Shown here in pieces: positions 16,323-26,849 of a stretch of DNA of 64,000 bases (positions are counted from its first letter, which is position 1; every line of letters starts with the position of its first letter). The translations under genes were made by a program, and so were the position numbers. The stretch is from Burkholderiaceae bacterium. Lineage in GTDB: Bacteria > Pseudomonadota > Gammaproteobacteria > Burkholderiales > Burkholderiaceae_E. The notes under the pieces were generated by a model. The model ran no database searches and had not been told where the DNA came from. It saw only the letters and a program-made list of their open reading frames with translations. The stretch is taken from contig JAMLIR010000004.1 in the NCBI GenBank assembly GCA_023954045.1, forward strand, positions 124,001-188,000, given 5' to 3'.

Positions 16323-16997
16323 TCAGCCGCCGCGGCTGCCGAGCATCGTGGCGAGCAGTGCCTGGGCCTCGCGCAGCGACGGCACGATCGCGTGCGCAAG
16401 CGGCTCGAACTCGGGCGAGGGCGGCATCAGGTCGGGCACCACGATGCAGGTCGCGCCCGCCGCGTGCGCCGCGCGCAAACCGATCTCGGAGTCTTCCAGC
16501 GCGATGCAGTGCGCCGGCTCGGCGCCGATGCGCGCAATCGCCTCGCGATAGACGTCGGGCGCCGGTTTGCCTCGAGGTACCTGGTCGCCGCCGACGATGG
16601 TTTCGAAGCGTTCGCGCAGGCCGGCCAGCGCGAGCTTCTCGAGCGCCAGCTCCTGCTGGGTCGACGTGGCCACTGCCACCGGCACCGCGCGCGCGGCCAG
16701 CCAGTCGAGCAGCTCGATCAACCCGGGCTTCACCTGGACGCCTTCGCCGCGCAGCCGCTCGAGATAACGCACGCGTCCGCGCGCCGACACTTCGGACATC
16801 GGAAAGCTGCCGCCCATGCGGTCGAGCAGCGCCTGGCGCGATTCGCGACTGTCGATGCCCACCAGCGCGAGGCAGGTTTCGCGCGTGATCTCCCACCCGA
16901 AGGTCCGGGCCGACTCGATCCAGCACTCGAGCGCGATGCGCTCGGTGTCGACCATCAGCCCGTCCAGGTCGAAGACGACCGCCCGGTGCGCGCTCAC
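16323..16997 (-). CDS. HAD-superfamily phosphatase (beta-phosphoglucomutase-like)
   Basis: 224-residue HAD hydrolase, subfamily I with a helical cap. Motif I is AVVFDLDGLMVDTE with nucleophile and acid/base Asp, motif II Ser/Thr is in VAVATSTQ, motif III Lys in RGKPAPDVYREA, and motif IV in CIALEDSEIGLRAAHAAG. Phosphoglycolate, sugar-phosphate or 2-deoxyglucose-6-phosphate phosphatases share this pattern, so the substrate is open. The GTG at 16997 is chosen because it directly precedes motif I; the open frame extends upstream into the next gene. Likely co-transcribed with the oxidoreductase, whose stop lies two bases upstream. Confidence 0.87.
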   Translation of the reverse strand: MSAHRAVVFDLDGLMVDTERIALECWIESARTFGWEITRETCLALVGIDSRESRQALLDRMGGSFPMSEVSARGRVRYLERLRGEGVQVKPGLIELLDWLAARAVPVAVATSTQQELALEKLALAGLRERFETIVGGDQVPRGKPAPDVYREAIARIGAEPAHCIALEDSEIGLRAAHAAGATCIVVPDLMPPSPEFEPLAHAIVPSLREAQALLATMLGSRGG

Positions 16998-16999
16998 GG

Positions 17000-18121
17000 C
17001 TAGAGGACGGCGGACGGCCCGAACAATTGCTGATGCTCGCGCGGCCGGCTGCGCCAGTACTGGCGCGGCGCATCGACGCTGGCGCCGAGTGCCGCAGCCG
17101 CGTGCCACGGCCAGTGCGGGTCGTAGAGCAGGCCGCGCGCCAGCGCCACCATGTCGGCCTTGCCGGAGGCGACGATCTCCTCGGCCTGCTGCGCTTCGGT
17201 GATCAGTCCGACCGCGATCACCGGCACTTTCGCCTCGCGCCGGATCGCCTCGGCGAACGGCACCTGGTAGCCGGGGCCCACGCGCACTTTCTGCTGCGGC
17301 GAGATTCCGCCGCTCGACGCGTCGATCCAGTCGGCGCCGAGTGCCGCGCAGCGCCGCGAGAATTCGATCGCGTCGGGCAGGTCGAAGCGCTCGGCTGCCG
17401 GCAGGTGCTCGAGCCAGTCGGTGGCCGACAGGCGCACGCCGAGCGGCTTGTGCGCCGGCCAGGCGGCGCGCATCGCGGCGATCACCTCCAGCGGCCAGCG
17501 CATCCGGTTCTCGAGTGAACCGCCGTATTCGTCCTCGCGCCGGTTGGCGATCGGCGACAGGAACTGGTGCATCAGGTAGCCGTGCGCGGCGTGGACCTCG
17601 ATCGCATCGAGCCCGAGCCGGTCGGCGCGCAGCACCGCGTCGACGAAGCGCGCCTTCAGCGCCTGCAGCTCGTCACGCCCGAGCGCATGCGGCGGCGCCT
17701 CGCGGTCGTTCATCGGCACCGCGCTCGGCGCCACCGGAGTCCACCCGCCGGCGTCGGCGGGAATCTGCGCGCCGCCCTCCCATGGGCGAGCAGTCGAGGC
17801 CTTGCGGCCGGCGTGGCCCAGCTGGATGCCGATTGCCGCCCCGCCCACGCTGCGCACCGTGCGCAACACGCCGGCCAGCGCCTCCTCGGTTGCGTCATCG
17901 TACAGGCCCAGGCAGCCGGGCGAAATCCGGCCGGCCGGCTCGACGCCGGTGGCTTCGATCAGGACCAGGCCGGCGCCGCTCAGGGCCAGCCGCCCCAGGT
18001 GGACGGTGTGCCAGGGCTGGGCGCGGCCCTCGACCGCCGAGTACTGGCACATCGGCGAGACGACGATGCGGTTGGGGAGGGTGAGGGAGCGAAGGTGGAG
18101 GGGAGCAAATAGCTGTGACAT
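17000..18121 (-). CDS. NADH:flavin oxidoreductase, YqjM-like old yellow enzyme
   Basis: 373-residue FMN-dependent ene-reductase fold. N-terminus LFAPLHLRSLTLPNRIVVSPMCQYS has the redox-tuning Cys25 that marks the YqjM/thermophilic-like class. Also IQLGHAGRKAS, EVHAAHGYLMHQFLSPIANRR, DEYGGSLENRMR (FMN phosphate region) and VIAVGLITEAQQAEEI with ADMVALARGLLYDP. Such enzymes reduce alpha,beta-unsaturated carbonyls and xenobiotics; the physiological substrate is unknown. The ATG at 18121 lies only 14 bases from the start of the divergent gene. Confidence 0.92.
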   Translation of the reverse strand: MSQLFAPLHLRSLTLPNRIVVSPMCQYSAVEGRAQPWHTVHLGRLALSGAGLVLIEATGVEPAGRISPGCLGLYDDATEEALAGVLRTVRSVGGAAIGIQLGHAGRKASTARPWEGGAQIPADAGGWTPVAPSAVPMNDREAPPHALGRDELQALKARFVDAVLRADRLGLDAIEVHAAHGYLMHQFLSPIANRREDEYGGSLENRMRWPLEVIAAMRAAWPAHKPLGVRLSATDWLEHLPAAERFDLPDAIEFSRRCAALGADWIDASSGGISPQQKVRVGPGYQVPFAEAIRREAKVPVIAVGLITEAQQAEEIVASGKADMVALARGLLYDPHWPWHAAAALGASVDAPRQYWRSRPREHQQLFGPSAVL

Positions 18122-18135
18122 GCCATGATTGTGTC

Positions 18136-19368
18136 ATGGCGGCCGAAAAACGCGCATGGGCGATGCTGGTCGATCCGGATCGGTCGAAGACGATCCGCTC
18201 GGCCTCGGGGCCGCTTCGAGCGATGCTCGTGGGGCTCGCACTGGGTGCGAGCCTTCTTTTCGCGATCGTGTGCCTGGCGATCGTCTTTCGGTTCGGGGAC
18301 CGGGATGTCGGGACGGACCGACCGATCGTGCGGAACGATTTCGTTGCCTTTCAGGCAATTGCGCTTCTTGCCGAGCGCGGTCGCCCGGAGCTTGCGTACG
18401 ACCCGCACGAAGTCCTCGCGCTCGAGAGGGATCTCGCGAAGGACCGGAACCTGGAGTGGCTGCCCGCAGCGTATCCGCCGTCTTTCGCATGGATGATCCG
18501 GCCCCTGGCATTGCTGGACGTCGTGGATGCCTATCGACTCTGGGCCGCATCGACCCTCGGCGCTGCGGCACTCGTTGCATTGCTGATCACGCGGCGGTGG
18601 TGGGCGCTGCCGGGCACGCTCCTCATGCCCGCCGTCGCCTTTTGTGCGAGCGTAGGTCAGAACGGAAACCTGTCGGCAGCGCTGCTGGGTGCGGGCATGT
18701 GGTTGTTGCAGAGCCACCCCGTGTCGGCCGGCATCGCGTTCGGGCTGATGACGTACAAGCCGCAGCTTGCGGTCGCGCTGCCGTTTTGCCTGCTGGCCGG
18801 CGGCCATCTTCGAGTGCTCGCGTCCGCCGCGGCGACGGCGGTGGCGATCATCCTCGCGAGCGTCGCCGCTTTCGGGCCGGCGCCACTGTTCGCCTTCCTG
18901 TCGAATCTCGGGACCCAGGCCGACCTGTTCTTCGGAAGCGCGACGCATCTGTGGCACCGGATGCCGACGGTGATGGCAGGCGTTCTCCAGCTGACCGGCC
19001 ACCGTACGCTTGCAACGGCATTGCATGCAGCCGTCGCGTTGGCGGCATTCGTCGCGCTGGTTTCCGTATGGCGCCATACCGACCGGACGGATCTTCGTGC
19101 ACTCGGTCTCGTTGCGTCGATGCCCCTGGTGTCGCCGTACTTCTTCGACTACGACCTTGCCGTCGGAATCGTTCCGATCGCGCTTCTTGCCGGGCGCGCA
19201 GCCGAGTCGGGGCTGACCTGGCCCCGACTGCTCGTGATGGCCGCATTGTGGATGACCCCGCCGTTCCTCACCTACGCCCCGGCGGGATTCCGCTGGCCCG
19301 TGGCGCCGCTGATCTGGGCCCTGCTGCTCGGGTACGCCTTGCTGGAGGCACGGCGCATCGGCGAGTGA
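18136..19368 (+). CDS. GT87/DUF2029-family integral membrane protein
   Basis: 410-residue polytopic protein with roughly ten hydrophobic segments, resembling DUF2029/GT87 polyprenyl-phosphate-mannose-dependent glycosyltransferases. It has an early extracytoplasmic Asp ([20 protein letters not shown]), followed by [38 protein letters not shown] and [14 protein letters not shown], the order typical of this family. Acceptor and donor are unknown. ATG at 18136 chosen; a GTG at 18115 would overlap the divergent oxidoreductase start. Unlike many neighbours, the codon use includes more A/T third positions, which may hint at a separate origin. Confidence 0.78.
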   Translation: MAAEKRAWAMLVDPDRSKTIRSASGPLRAMLVGLALGASLLFAIVCLAIVFRFGDRDVGTDRPIVRNDFVAFQAIALLAERGRPELAYDPHEVLALERDLAKDRNLEWLPAAYPPSFAWMIRPLALLDVVDAYRLWAASTLGAAALVALLITRRWWALPGTLLMPAVAFCASVGQNGNLSAALLGAGMWLLQSHPVSAGIAFGLMTYKPQLAVALPFCLLAGGHLRVLASAAATAVAIILASVAAFGPAPLFAFLSNLGTQADLFFGSATHLWHRMPTVMAGVLQLTGHRTLATALHAAVALAAFVALVSVWRHTDRTDLRALGLVASMPLVSPYFFDYDLAVGIVPIALLAGRAAESGLTWPRLLVMAALWMTPPFLTYAPAGFRWPVAPLIWALLLGYALLEARRIGE

Positions 19369-19429
19369 ACCGTACGAACCCGCGATCGGGCGGGCGACCG
19401 GCTGGGCGGACGATGTCGGCGGCCAGGCT

Positions 19430-19458
19430 CTTGAAAAGGGCTGGCCGGGCCCGCAAAT
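19430..19458 (+). promoter_or_regulatory. Sigma-32-like heat-shock promoter of clpB
   Basis: CTTGAAA at 19430-19436, a 14-base spacer, then CCGCAAAT at 19451-19458. The -35 element matches the sigma-32 consensus CTTGAA exactly, and the -10 element matches CCCCATnT at five of its seven fixed positions. It lies 51 bases before the clpB start, and clpB is a classical heat-shock gene. Confidence 0.65.
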
Positions 19459-19509
19459 CCCCGGCAGCCACTCGGGCAACGCCCGGCGCCACTGATTGCA
19501 GGGGAATCC

Positions 19510-22122
<2,613 letters not shown>

Positions 22123-22197
22123 CGGGCGGTGTCCGGTCCGGCGTGGGCATCGGCGGCTCCGGGGCTCTAGAATAGGTTCCCGTCTGCATAGGGAACG

Positions 22198-22776
22198 GTG
22201 GAACGCAAGATGGGATTGCCAGGGGTTTCGGCAGCGTGTCCCGAGGTCGGGGCCGCGCAGGCGCCCGCGCACGCCGGTCGGGGTTGGCGCGTCGCGTCCG
22301 TCCGCGTGGGTCGCGGTCCACGGCCGAGCCGCGCTTCGGTGCGTGGCGTATCGGCGATCGAGCTCGCGATCCTCCTTCCGCTGCTGCTCGTCGTCTTCGC
22401 CGGGGCCGTCGATTTCGGCCTGATGCTCTACGACAAGGCCGTGATCACCAACGCCGCGCGCGAGGCGGCGCGGGCCGGAATCATGCTGCGCGAGCCGCGG
22501 CTGACGAAGGCCCAGATCGAGACGATCGCCACCGACTACTGCTATACCCGGCCCGTGTCCGGGCTGCGCCAGCCGCTGACCATCACGCTCATCGGAGACG
22601 GCACGTGCACGGCCGCAGCCACCGTCCCGAACCCGATCACGAGCCTGCAGAGCGACCTGACGGTCACCGTCAGCTACACCTATCGGGGGCCCGTGGCTTC
22701 GCTGATGGCCCTGGTGACGGGCTCTCCGCTGGCGCTCGGCACGATGGGTTCGACGGCCACGATGAAGTATGAGTAG
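22198..22776 (+). CDS. TadE-family pilus assembly protein
   Basis: 192-residue bitopic protein with a short basic N-terminus, then SAIELAILLPLLLVVFAGAVDFGLMLYDKAVITNAAREAARAG (split here only as description), the TadE/TadF prepilin-like segment with Glu at the fifth hydrophobic-core position. The remainder is a small extracytoplasmic domain with two cysteines. TadE-like pseudopilins assist Flp pilus assembly. Start is GTG 22198 with AGGGA upstream, or ATG 22210. A short inverted repeat (GTTCCC/GGGAAC at 22176-22196) covers this Shine-Dalgarno. Its stop overlaps the next TadE gene by eight bases. Confidence 0.82.
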   Translation: MERKMGLPGVSAACPEVGAAQAPAHAGRGWRVASVRVGRGPRPSRASVRGVSAIELAILLPLLLVVFAGAVDFGLMLYDKAVITNAAREAARAGIMLREPRLTKAQIETIATDYCYTRPVSGLRQPLTITLIGDGTCTAAATVPNPITSLQSDLTVTVSYTYRGPVASLMALVTGSPLALGTMGSTATMKYE

Positions 22777-23293
22777 CGTTCGCGGAGTGCGCATGCCGAC
22801 CCTGGCTGCACGTGTGCGCAATGCACGACGCAGTGGCGGTGCGGAACTCGTCGAGTTCGCGCTCGTGCTGCCGATCCTGGTGGTCATCCTGATCGCCGTG
22901 TTCGACTTTGGCTTCATGGTCTACGACAAGGCGATGATCACGCACGCCGCGCGAGAGGCGGCCCGCGCGGGCATCGTGCTGCGCGATCCGCGCCTGACCA
23001 AGGCGCAGGTCGAGGCAGTGGCAACGAGCCACTGCCAGAGCAAACTGATCTCGATGGCCGGCAACAACGCCTGCACCGTCACCGCCGAAGTGCCGAGCGA
23101 AATCAGGAGCCAGGCGGTGGTGCCGCTGACGGCGCCATCCTCCGAGCTGAACAAGACCTTGCTGAGCGTTTCGGTCGAGTACACCTATCACGGCCCGATC
23201 GAGTCCGTGATCGGAGTGCTGGGGGCGCTCGGGGTACCGGCGGCCCTGGAGCTCGGGACCATGCGTTCCACCGCAGTGATGAAGTACGAGTGA
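22769..23293 (+). CDS. TadE-family pilus assembly protein, second copy
   Basis: 174-residue TadE-like protein closely related to its upstream neighbour. Both have the prepilin-like core (here GGAELVEFALVLPILVVI, then LIAVFDFGFMVYDKA), then AAREAARAGI and LTKAQVE. Both end with a beta-rich domain closing in a MKYE tail. Start ATG 22769 lies inside the end of the preceding gene, indicating coupled translation; tandem duplication is the likely origin. The TadG-like gene follows after 16 bases. Confidence 0.85.
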   Translation: MSSVRGVRMPTLAARVRNARRSGGAELVEFALVLPILVVILIAVFDFGFMVYDKAMITHAAREAARAGIVLRDPRLTKAQVEAVATSHCQSKLISMAGNNACTVTAEVPSEIRSQAVVPLTAPSSELNKTLLSVSVEYTYHGPIESVIGVLGALGVPAALELGTMRSTAVMKYE

Positions 23294-23309
23294 GCAGGAG
23301 CAGTACACG

Positions 23310-24452
23310 ATGAACAGAGGGGCGCAAGGGGCAGGCCGCCGCGCCGGGCGGCGCAGCCAGCGGGGTGCGGTCGCCATCATCGCCGGTCTCGTCCTGATCC
23401 TGCTGCTCGGAGTCGGCGCCTTCGCCATCGACATCGGCCGGTGGCTGGTGGTGGACAACGAGCTGCAGAACGCCTCGGACACCACGGCACTGGCCGGCGC
23501 CGGACACCTCTATCCTCCGGTCGCGGGCAAGCCGAACTGGGCGAAGGCCGCGCAGCAGGGTAATGCCGCGATTCCGCTGAATGCGTCCGAGAAGGTGTCG
23601 CTTTCGACCGGGTCGGTGGTGCCGGGTTGGTGGGACTTCAGGAATCACAGCTTCGATACCGATACGGGCAGGGCGCCCGGCGCGGACGACCTGCCCGCGC
23701 TTCGGGCGAGCATCTCCAGGAAGCCCGGCGTGAACGCAGGCTCGGTCGCGATGCTGTTCGGCAAGCTCTTCGGCGTCGATGGCCTCGACGCGGCGGCCAC
23801 CGCCACGGCCGTGGTGTCGGTGCCGACGAACGCGGGAATCGGGGCGCTCGCGCCGGTCGCGGTATCCAGCTGTCTGCTGACCCCCGCGGCGGGACTCTGG
23901 GATGCGGTCGCCGGCGCGCCGATCAACGGCGCGAACGGCCAGCCCCAGAAGTTCGTGATCGCCAGCGGCGCGGCGAGCGGCACGCAGTGCAATGGCTGCA
24001 ATTGCGGGCAGTGGACGACCTTCGAGAAAGCGCTGAACAACGTTCCCGCGATCCGGCAGTTGCTCGACCAGGGAAACCAGACAGTGCTCTCGATCGGCCA
24101 GGACATCTGGATTCAGCCCGGCGTCGAGAGCACCGTGTACGACACCGCGGACCAGCGCCTGAGCGGCCAGCAGGTCGTGTTGCCGATCGTGGCCGATGAC
24201 GCGCTGTCCAGCAAGGGGTTCACACCCATTATCCAGTGGGCGTGCGTGCAGGTCTACGACGTCATCAAGACCCAGGGCACCTGCTACAACTACAACAACG
24301 AGGGACCCTTGCCCGGTGGCAACCCGAAAAGCGGGCAGGACAAGTTCTGCATGGTCGTCAGTTTCGCGAATGGCTGTACGGTACCGGGATCCGAGGGGGG
24401 CGGGACCGGGCCATATCTCGGGGTGAACGTCCCGCCGAGGCTGGTGCAGTAG
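23310..24452 (+). CDS. TadG-like pilus assembly protein (no vWA domain)
   Basis: 380-residue protein with a basic N-terminus, one membrane segment (VAIIAGLVLILLLGVGAFA) and the TadG/Flp-associated motif IDIGRWLVVDNELQNASDTTALAGAG, followed by a large secreted domain with eight cysteines but no MIDAS motif. It resembles TadG-like proteins with only the N-terminal anchor region conserved. The ATG is 16 bases after the second TadE gene and is preceded by GAGCAGGAG. End of the TadE-TadE-TadG run; convergent with a glycosyltransferase gene 93 bases away. Confidence 0.82.
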   Translation: MNRGAQGAGRRAGRRSQRGAVAIIAGLVLILLLGVGAFAIDIGRWLVVDNELQNASDTTALAGAGHLYPPVAGKPNWAKAAQQGNAAIPLNASEKVSLSTGSVVPGWWDFRNHSFDTDTGRAPGADDLPALRASISRKPGVNAGSVAMLFGKLFGVDGLDAAATATAVVSVPTNAGIGALAPVAVSSCLLTPAAGLWDAVAGAPINGANGQPQKFVIASGAASGTQCNGCNCGQWTTFEKALNNVPAIRQLLDQGNQTVLSIGQDIWIQPGVESTVYDTADQRLSGQQVVLPIVADDALSSKGFTPIIQWACVQVYDVIKTQGTCYNYNNEGPLPGGNPKSGQDKFCMVVSFANGCTVPGSEGGGTGPYLGVNVPPRLVQ

Positions 24453-24545
24453 GGACGCTCTTGCCCGGGCGGCGCTCGATGGAGAACTTCGTCCACACTC
24501 TTCGGCCGACCGATCATCGGTTCGACATCCCGCGGCAGTAGGCGT

Positions 24546-25799
24546 TCAAGGGGGTGCCGTGCGTCTCTGGCGCCTTCCGTCGGTCGCAACCCTCGAGGGC
24601 GACGCAACCGGCGCGATGGCCGACTCCCCTTGCGGAAGCGTCAGTCGCAGGAGGAAGGCACCAAATACGATATTCGCGCCGACGACGATCGCATTGGTCG
24701 CGACCAGCGCGGGGTGGACGGTTTCCTCCATCGACCCGCCGTGTCGGTGCAGCCACTGGAGCAGGATGGTCATATCGACAGCGAGGCCGCATGCCGACAA
24801 CAGTGCTCCGAACACGAGCCAGTGTTCCAGCTTGAAACGTCGCTCGAGATACTCGAGCAGGGTCGATCTGTATCCCGGAAATCGAGCGGCGACCGCGGTC
24901 TTCGCCAGAGCCCCCATCAGAAGAACATTGACGCCGAGCAACACCAGCGCGGCGCCGAGCACGAGAAAGTGGATGCCCAGGTACATGCCGGCGATCGTGA
25001 TCGGTCCGGTTGCAAGCAAACCCTCCAGCAACAGACCGAGCACGAGCGCGGTGCTGCCGGGCCACAGGTAGAGGTGATCGGGTGCGTAGGTGACGATGAA
25101 CCTGAGGTGGCGCCAGCCGTCCCGGAACGAGCGCAGGTGGGGAGGGCGGCCGCGCTTGTCCTGGTGCAGGCGGATCGGAATCTCGGCGATCCGGAGTCCA
25201 TTGTGGGCGCTGCTCGCGACCATCTCGGTGGCGAATTCCATCCCCGTCGTCGTGAGGTTCATGCGCTCGTAGGCCTGGCGACCGAACGCGCGCATCCCGC
25301 AGTGAAAGTCGCCGATCGGCGCTCGAAAAACGACGCGCGAGATGAACGACAGCACCGGATTGCCCAGGTAGCGGTGCAGGAGTGGCATTGCGCCCTTCTC
25401 GATGCCGCCGCGGAAGCGATTGCCGATCACGAGGTCGTAACCCTCGTCGATCTTCTCGACGAAGCGGCCGATCTCGCCCCAGTCATAGGAGTCGTCGCAA
25501 TCCGCCATCACAATGATCTCGCCGCGCGCCGCGGCGATGCCGGCCCGCAGCGCGGCGCCGTAGCCGCGCCACGGCTCGTGGACCACCCGCGCGCCCAGCG
25601 CACCCGCCAGAGCCGCCGAGCCGTCGGTCGAGCCGTTGTCGGCCACGACGACCTCTCCGTCGATGCCCAACTCGCGCATGCATCGCTGCGCCTTCTCGAT
25701 GCAGATCGGGAGCGTGCGCGCCTCGTTCAGGCACGGCATGACCGCGGATACCCTGGGGCGGCGCGGAAGGCTGGCCGAGCCTTGCGCTTCGTCGGTCAT
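24546..25799 (-). CDS. Family 2 glycosyltransferase with C-terminal membrane segments
   Basis: 417-residue membrane-attached GT2 enzyme. The catalytic GT-A domain occupies about residues 15-240: AVMPCLNEARTLPICI, VVVADNGSTDGSA, the metal-binding DCDDSYDW, VIGNRFRGGIEKGAMP and DFHCGMRAFGRQAYERM. Four or more hydrophobic segments follow (PGSTALVLGLLLEGLL; IHFLVLGAALVLLGVNVLL; LVFGALLSACGLAVDM; VVGANIVFGAFLLRL). Dolichol/undecaprenyl-phosphate sugar transferases have this plan. ATG 25799 chosen because GGAGG lies seven bases upstream; an upstream ATG at 25880 adds 27 unsupported residues. Possible role in a lipid-linked glycan pathway with nearby genes. Confidence 0.88.
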   Translation of the reverse strand: MTDEAQGSASLPRRPRVSAVMPCLNEARTLPICIEKAQRCMRELGIDGEVVVADNGSTDGSAALAGALGARVVHEPWRGYGAALRAGIAAARGEIIVMADCDDSYDWGEIGRFVEKIDEGYDLVIGNRFRGGIEKGAMPLLHRYLGNPVLSFISRVVFRAPIGDFHCGMRAFGRQAYERMNLTTTGMEFATEMVASSAHNGLRIAEIPIRLHQDKRGRPPHLRSFRDGWRHLRFIVTYAPDHLYLWPGSTALVLGLLLEGLLATGPITIAGMYLGIHFLVLGAALVLLGVNVLLMGALAKTAVAARFPGYRSTLLEYLERRFKLEHWLVFGALLSACGLAVDMTILLQWLHRHGGSMEETVHPALVATNAIVVGANIVFGAFLLRLTLPQGESAIAPVASPSRVATDGRRQRRTAPP

Positions 25800-25934
25800 T
25801 GAAGCCTCCGGGAACCGGATTCGATTGGTGGACAGACTAGCCGTTCCAAGTAGGCGTCCTGCGTGACCGCCGTCACACACCTTGCGTCGGTGTGCTCGCC
25901 TTGCAGCGTGTTTCGCGCGTCCGGGGGATCGGGT

Positions 25935-26627
25935 TCAAGGCCTCCTGGCCACCGCAAACACGTTCTTGCCGAACCAGCGGCAGGCGACGCGATCGAGCGC
26001 GCGGCTGGCGGGAAACACCCAGCGGTCATAGGTGCGCACCGATGAAGGATCGAGCACGCCGCTTCCACCGACGATGCGGTAGGCCAGCGAGGCGGGGAAG
26101 CCGAGGCTGTCGGCGTACTCGACATGCTCGACGCGCAGGCCGGCGCTTTCGAGGGAACGGCAGAGCGTCACCGCAGTGTAGCGGCGATGGTGGCCCACCA
26201 GGCGATCCAATCCGCTGAACAGCACCTGAAACGCTGGCACGTAGATGAGGCACCGCCCCCCTCGTCGCAACTTCGGTACCAGTGCCGTCATTGCTGCTAC
26301 GTCGTCGTCGATGTGTTCGAGGACGTTCAGAGAAAACAGGAAGTCGACGCTCGCGTCGACGAGCTCGCGAGGGGATCGCACCGTCTCGAAACCCTGTTGC
26401 TCGAGGCCATGCGCCAGTTCCGGGTCGATTTCGAGGCACGACACGCGGTGGCCCCTGTCGCGCAGCATGCTGGCGAACAACCCGAGTCCGGCCCCGAAGT
26501 CCAGGATGCGGCCGTTCCGCGGGGCGTGGCGCTCGATCAGCGCCAGCAGGAACGCGTTATAGCGCGTGGCCAGGCGCATTGCCTCCAGGTTGTCCTTTCC
26601 GGAATAGCTGAATGCGCCCGCCGTCAT
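25935..26627 (-). CDS. Class I SAM-dependent methyltransferase
   Basis: 230-residue soluble methyltransferase with the Rossmann-like SAM site RILDFGAGLGLFASML (motif I), SCLEIDPELAHGLE, and SLNVLEHIDDDVAAM, followed by GGRCLIYVPAFQVLFSGLDRLVGHHRRYT, a pattern seen in methyltransferases of glycan or lipid clusters. The substrate is not predictable. The start ATG at 26627 overlaps the stop of an upstream remnant of a glycosyltransferase gene, suggesting that it was once the following gene in an operon. Confidence 0.87.
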   Translation of the reverse strand: MTAGAFSYSGKDNLEAMRLATRYNAFLLALIERHAPRNGRILDFGAGLGLFASMLRDRGHRVSCLEIDPELAHGLEQQGFETVRSPRELVDASVDFLFSLNVLEHIDDDVAAMTALVPKLRRGGRCLIYVPAFQVLFSGLDRLVGHHRRYTAVTLCRSLESAGLRVEHVEYADSLGFPASLAYRIVGGSGVLDPSSVRTYDRWVFPASRALDRVACRWFGKNVFAVARRP

Positions 26628-26764
26628 CGTGCCGCCCGGTCTCCGTCGACCAGCAGGTGCACGTCGGCGTCGATGTCGGCGAACATCCTGCGCGCGACGT
26701 TGCCCTTGCCCGGCCAGTTCCGGCCTGCGGCGGCCGCGGTGGGGATTGGCAGCGATGCGGTCAT
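26624..26764 (-). pseudogene. Remnant of a second family 2 glycosyltransferase gene
   Basis: A 46-codon open frame reads MTASLPIPTAAAAGRNW, then PGKGNVARRMFADIDADVHL and LVDGDRAAR. The segment GKGNVARRMFADIDADVxxLVDGD is the DxD-proximal core of a GT2 group (normally about residues 75-100 of a protein of more than 300 residues). Everything before and after is missing: no matching sequence continues on either side, and the frame ends in the start codon of the methyltransferase. Most simply, an internal deletion removed the rest of the gene. It could still be translated but cannot be an enzyme. Confidence 0.65.
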
Positions 26765-26849
26765 TTTCGAGGTTCGGGCTGCATGAGATTTTGCCTCATT
26801 CAACCGGCGTTGGCAGAATCCGATACGGTCAGAGTTCACGAAGGGCGCA

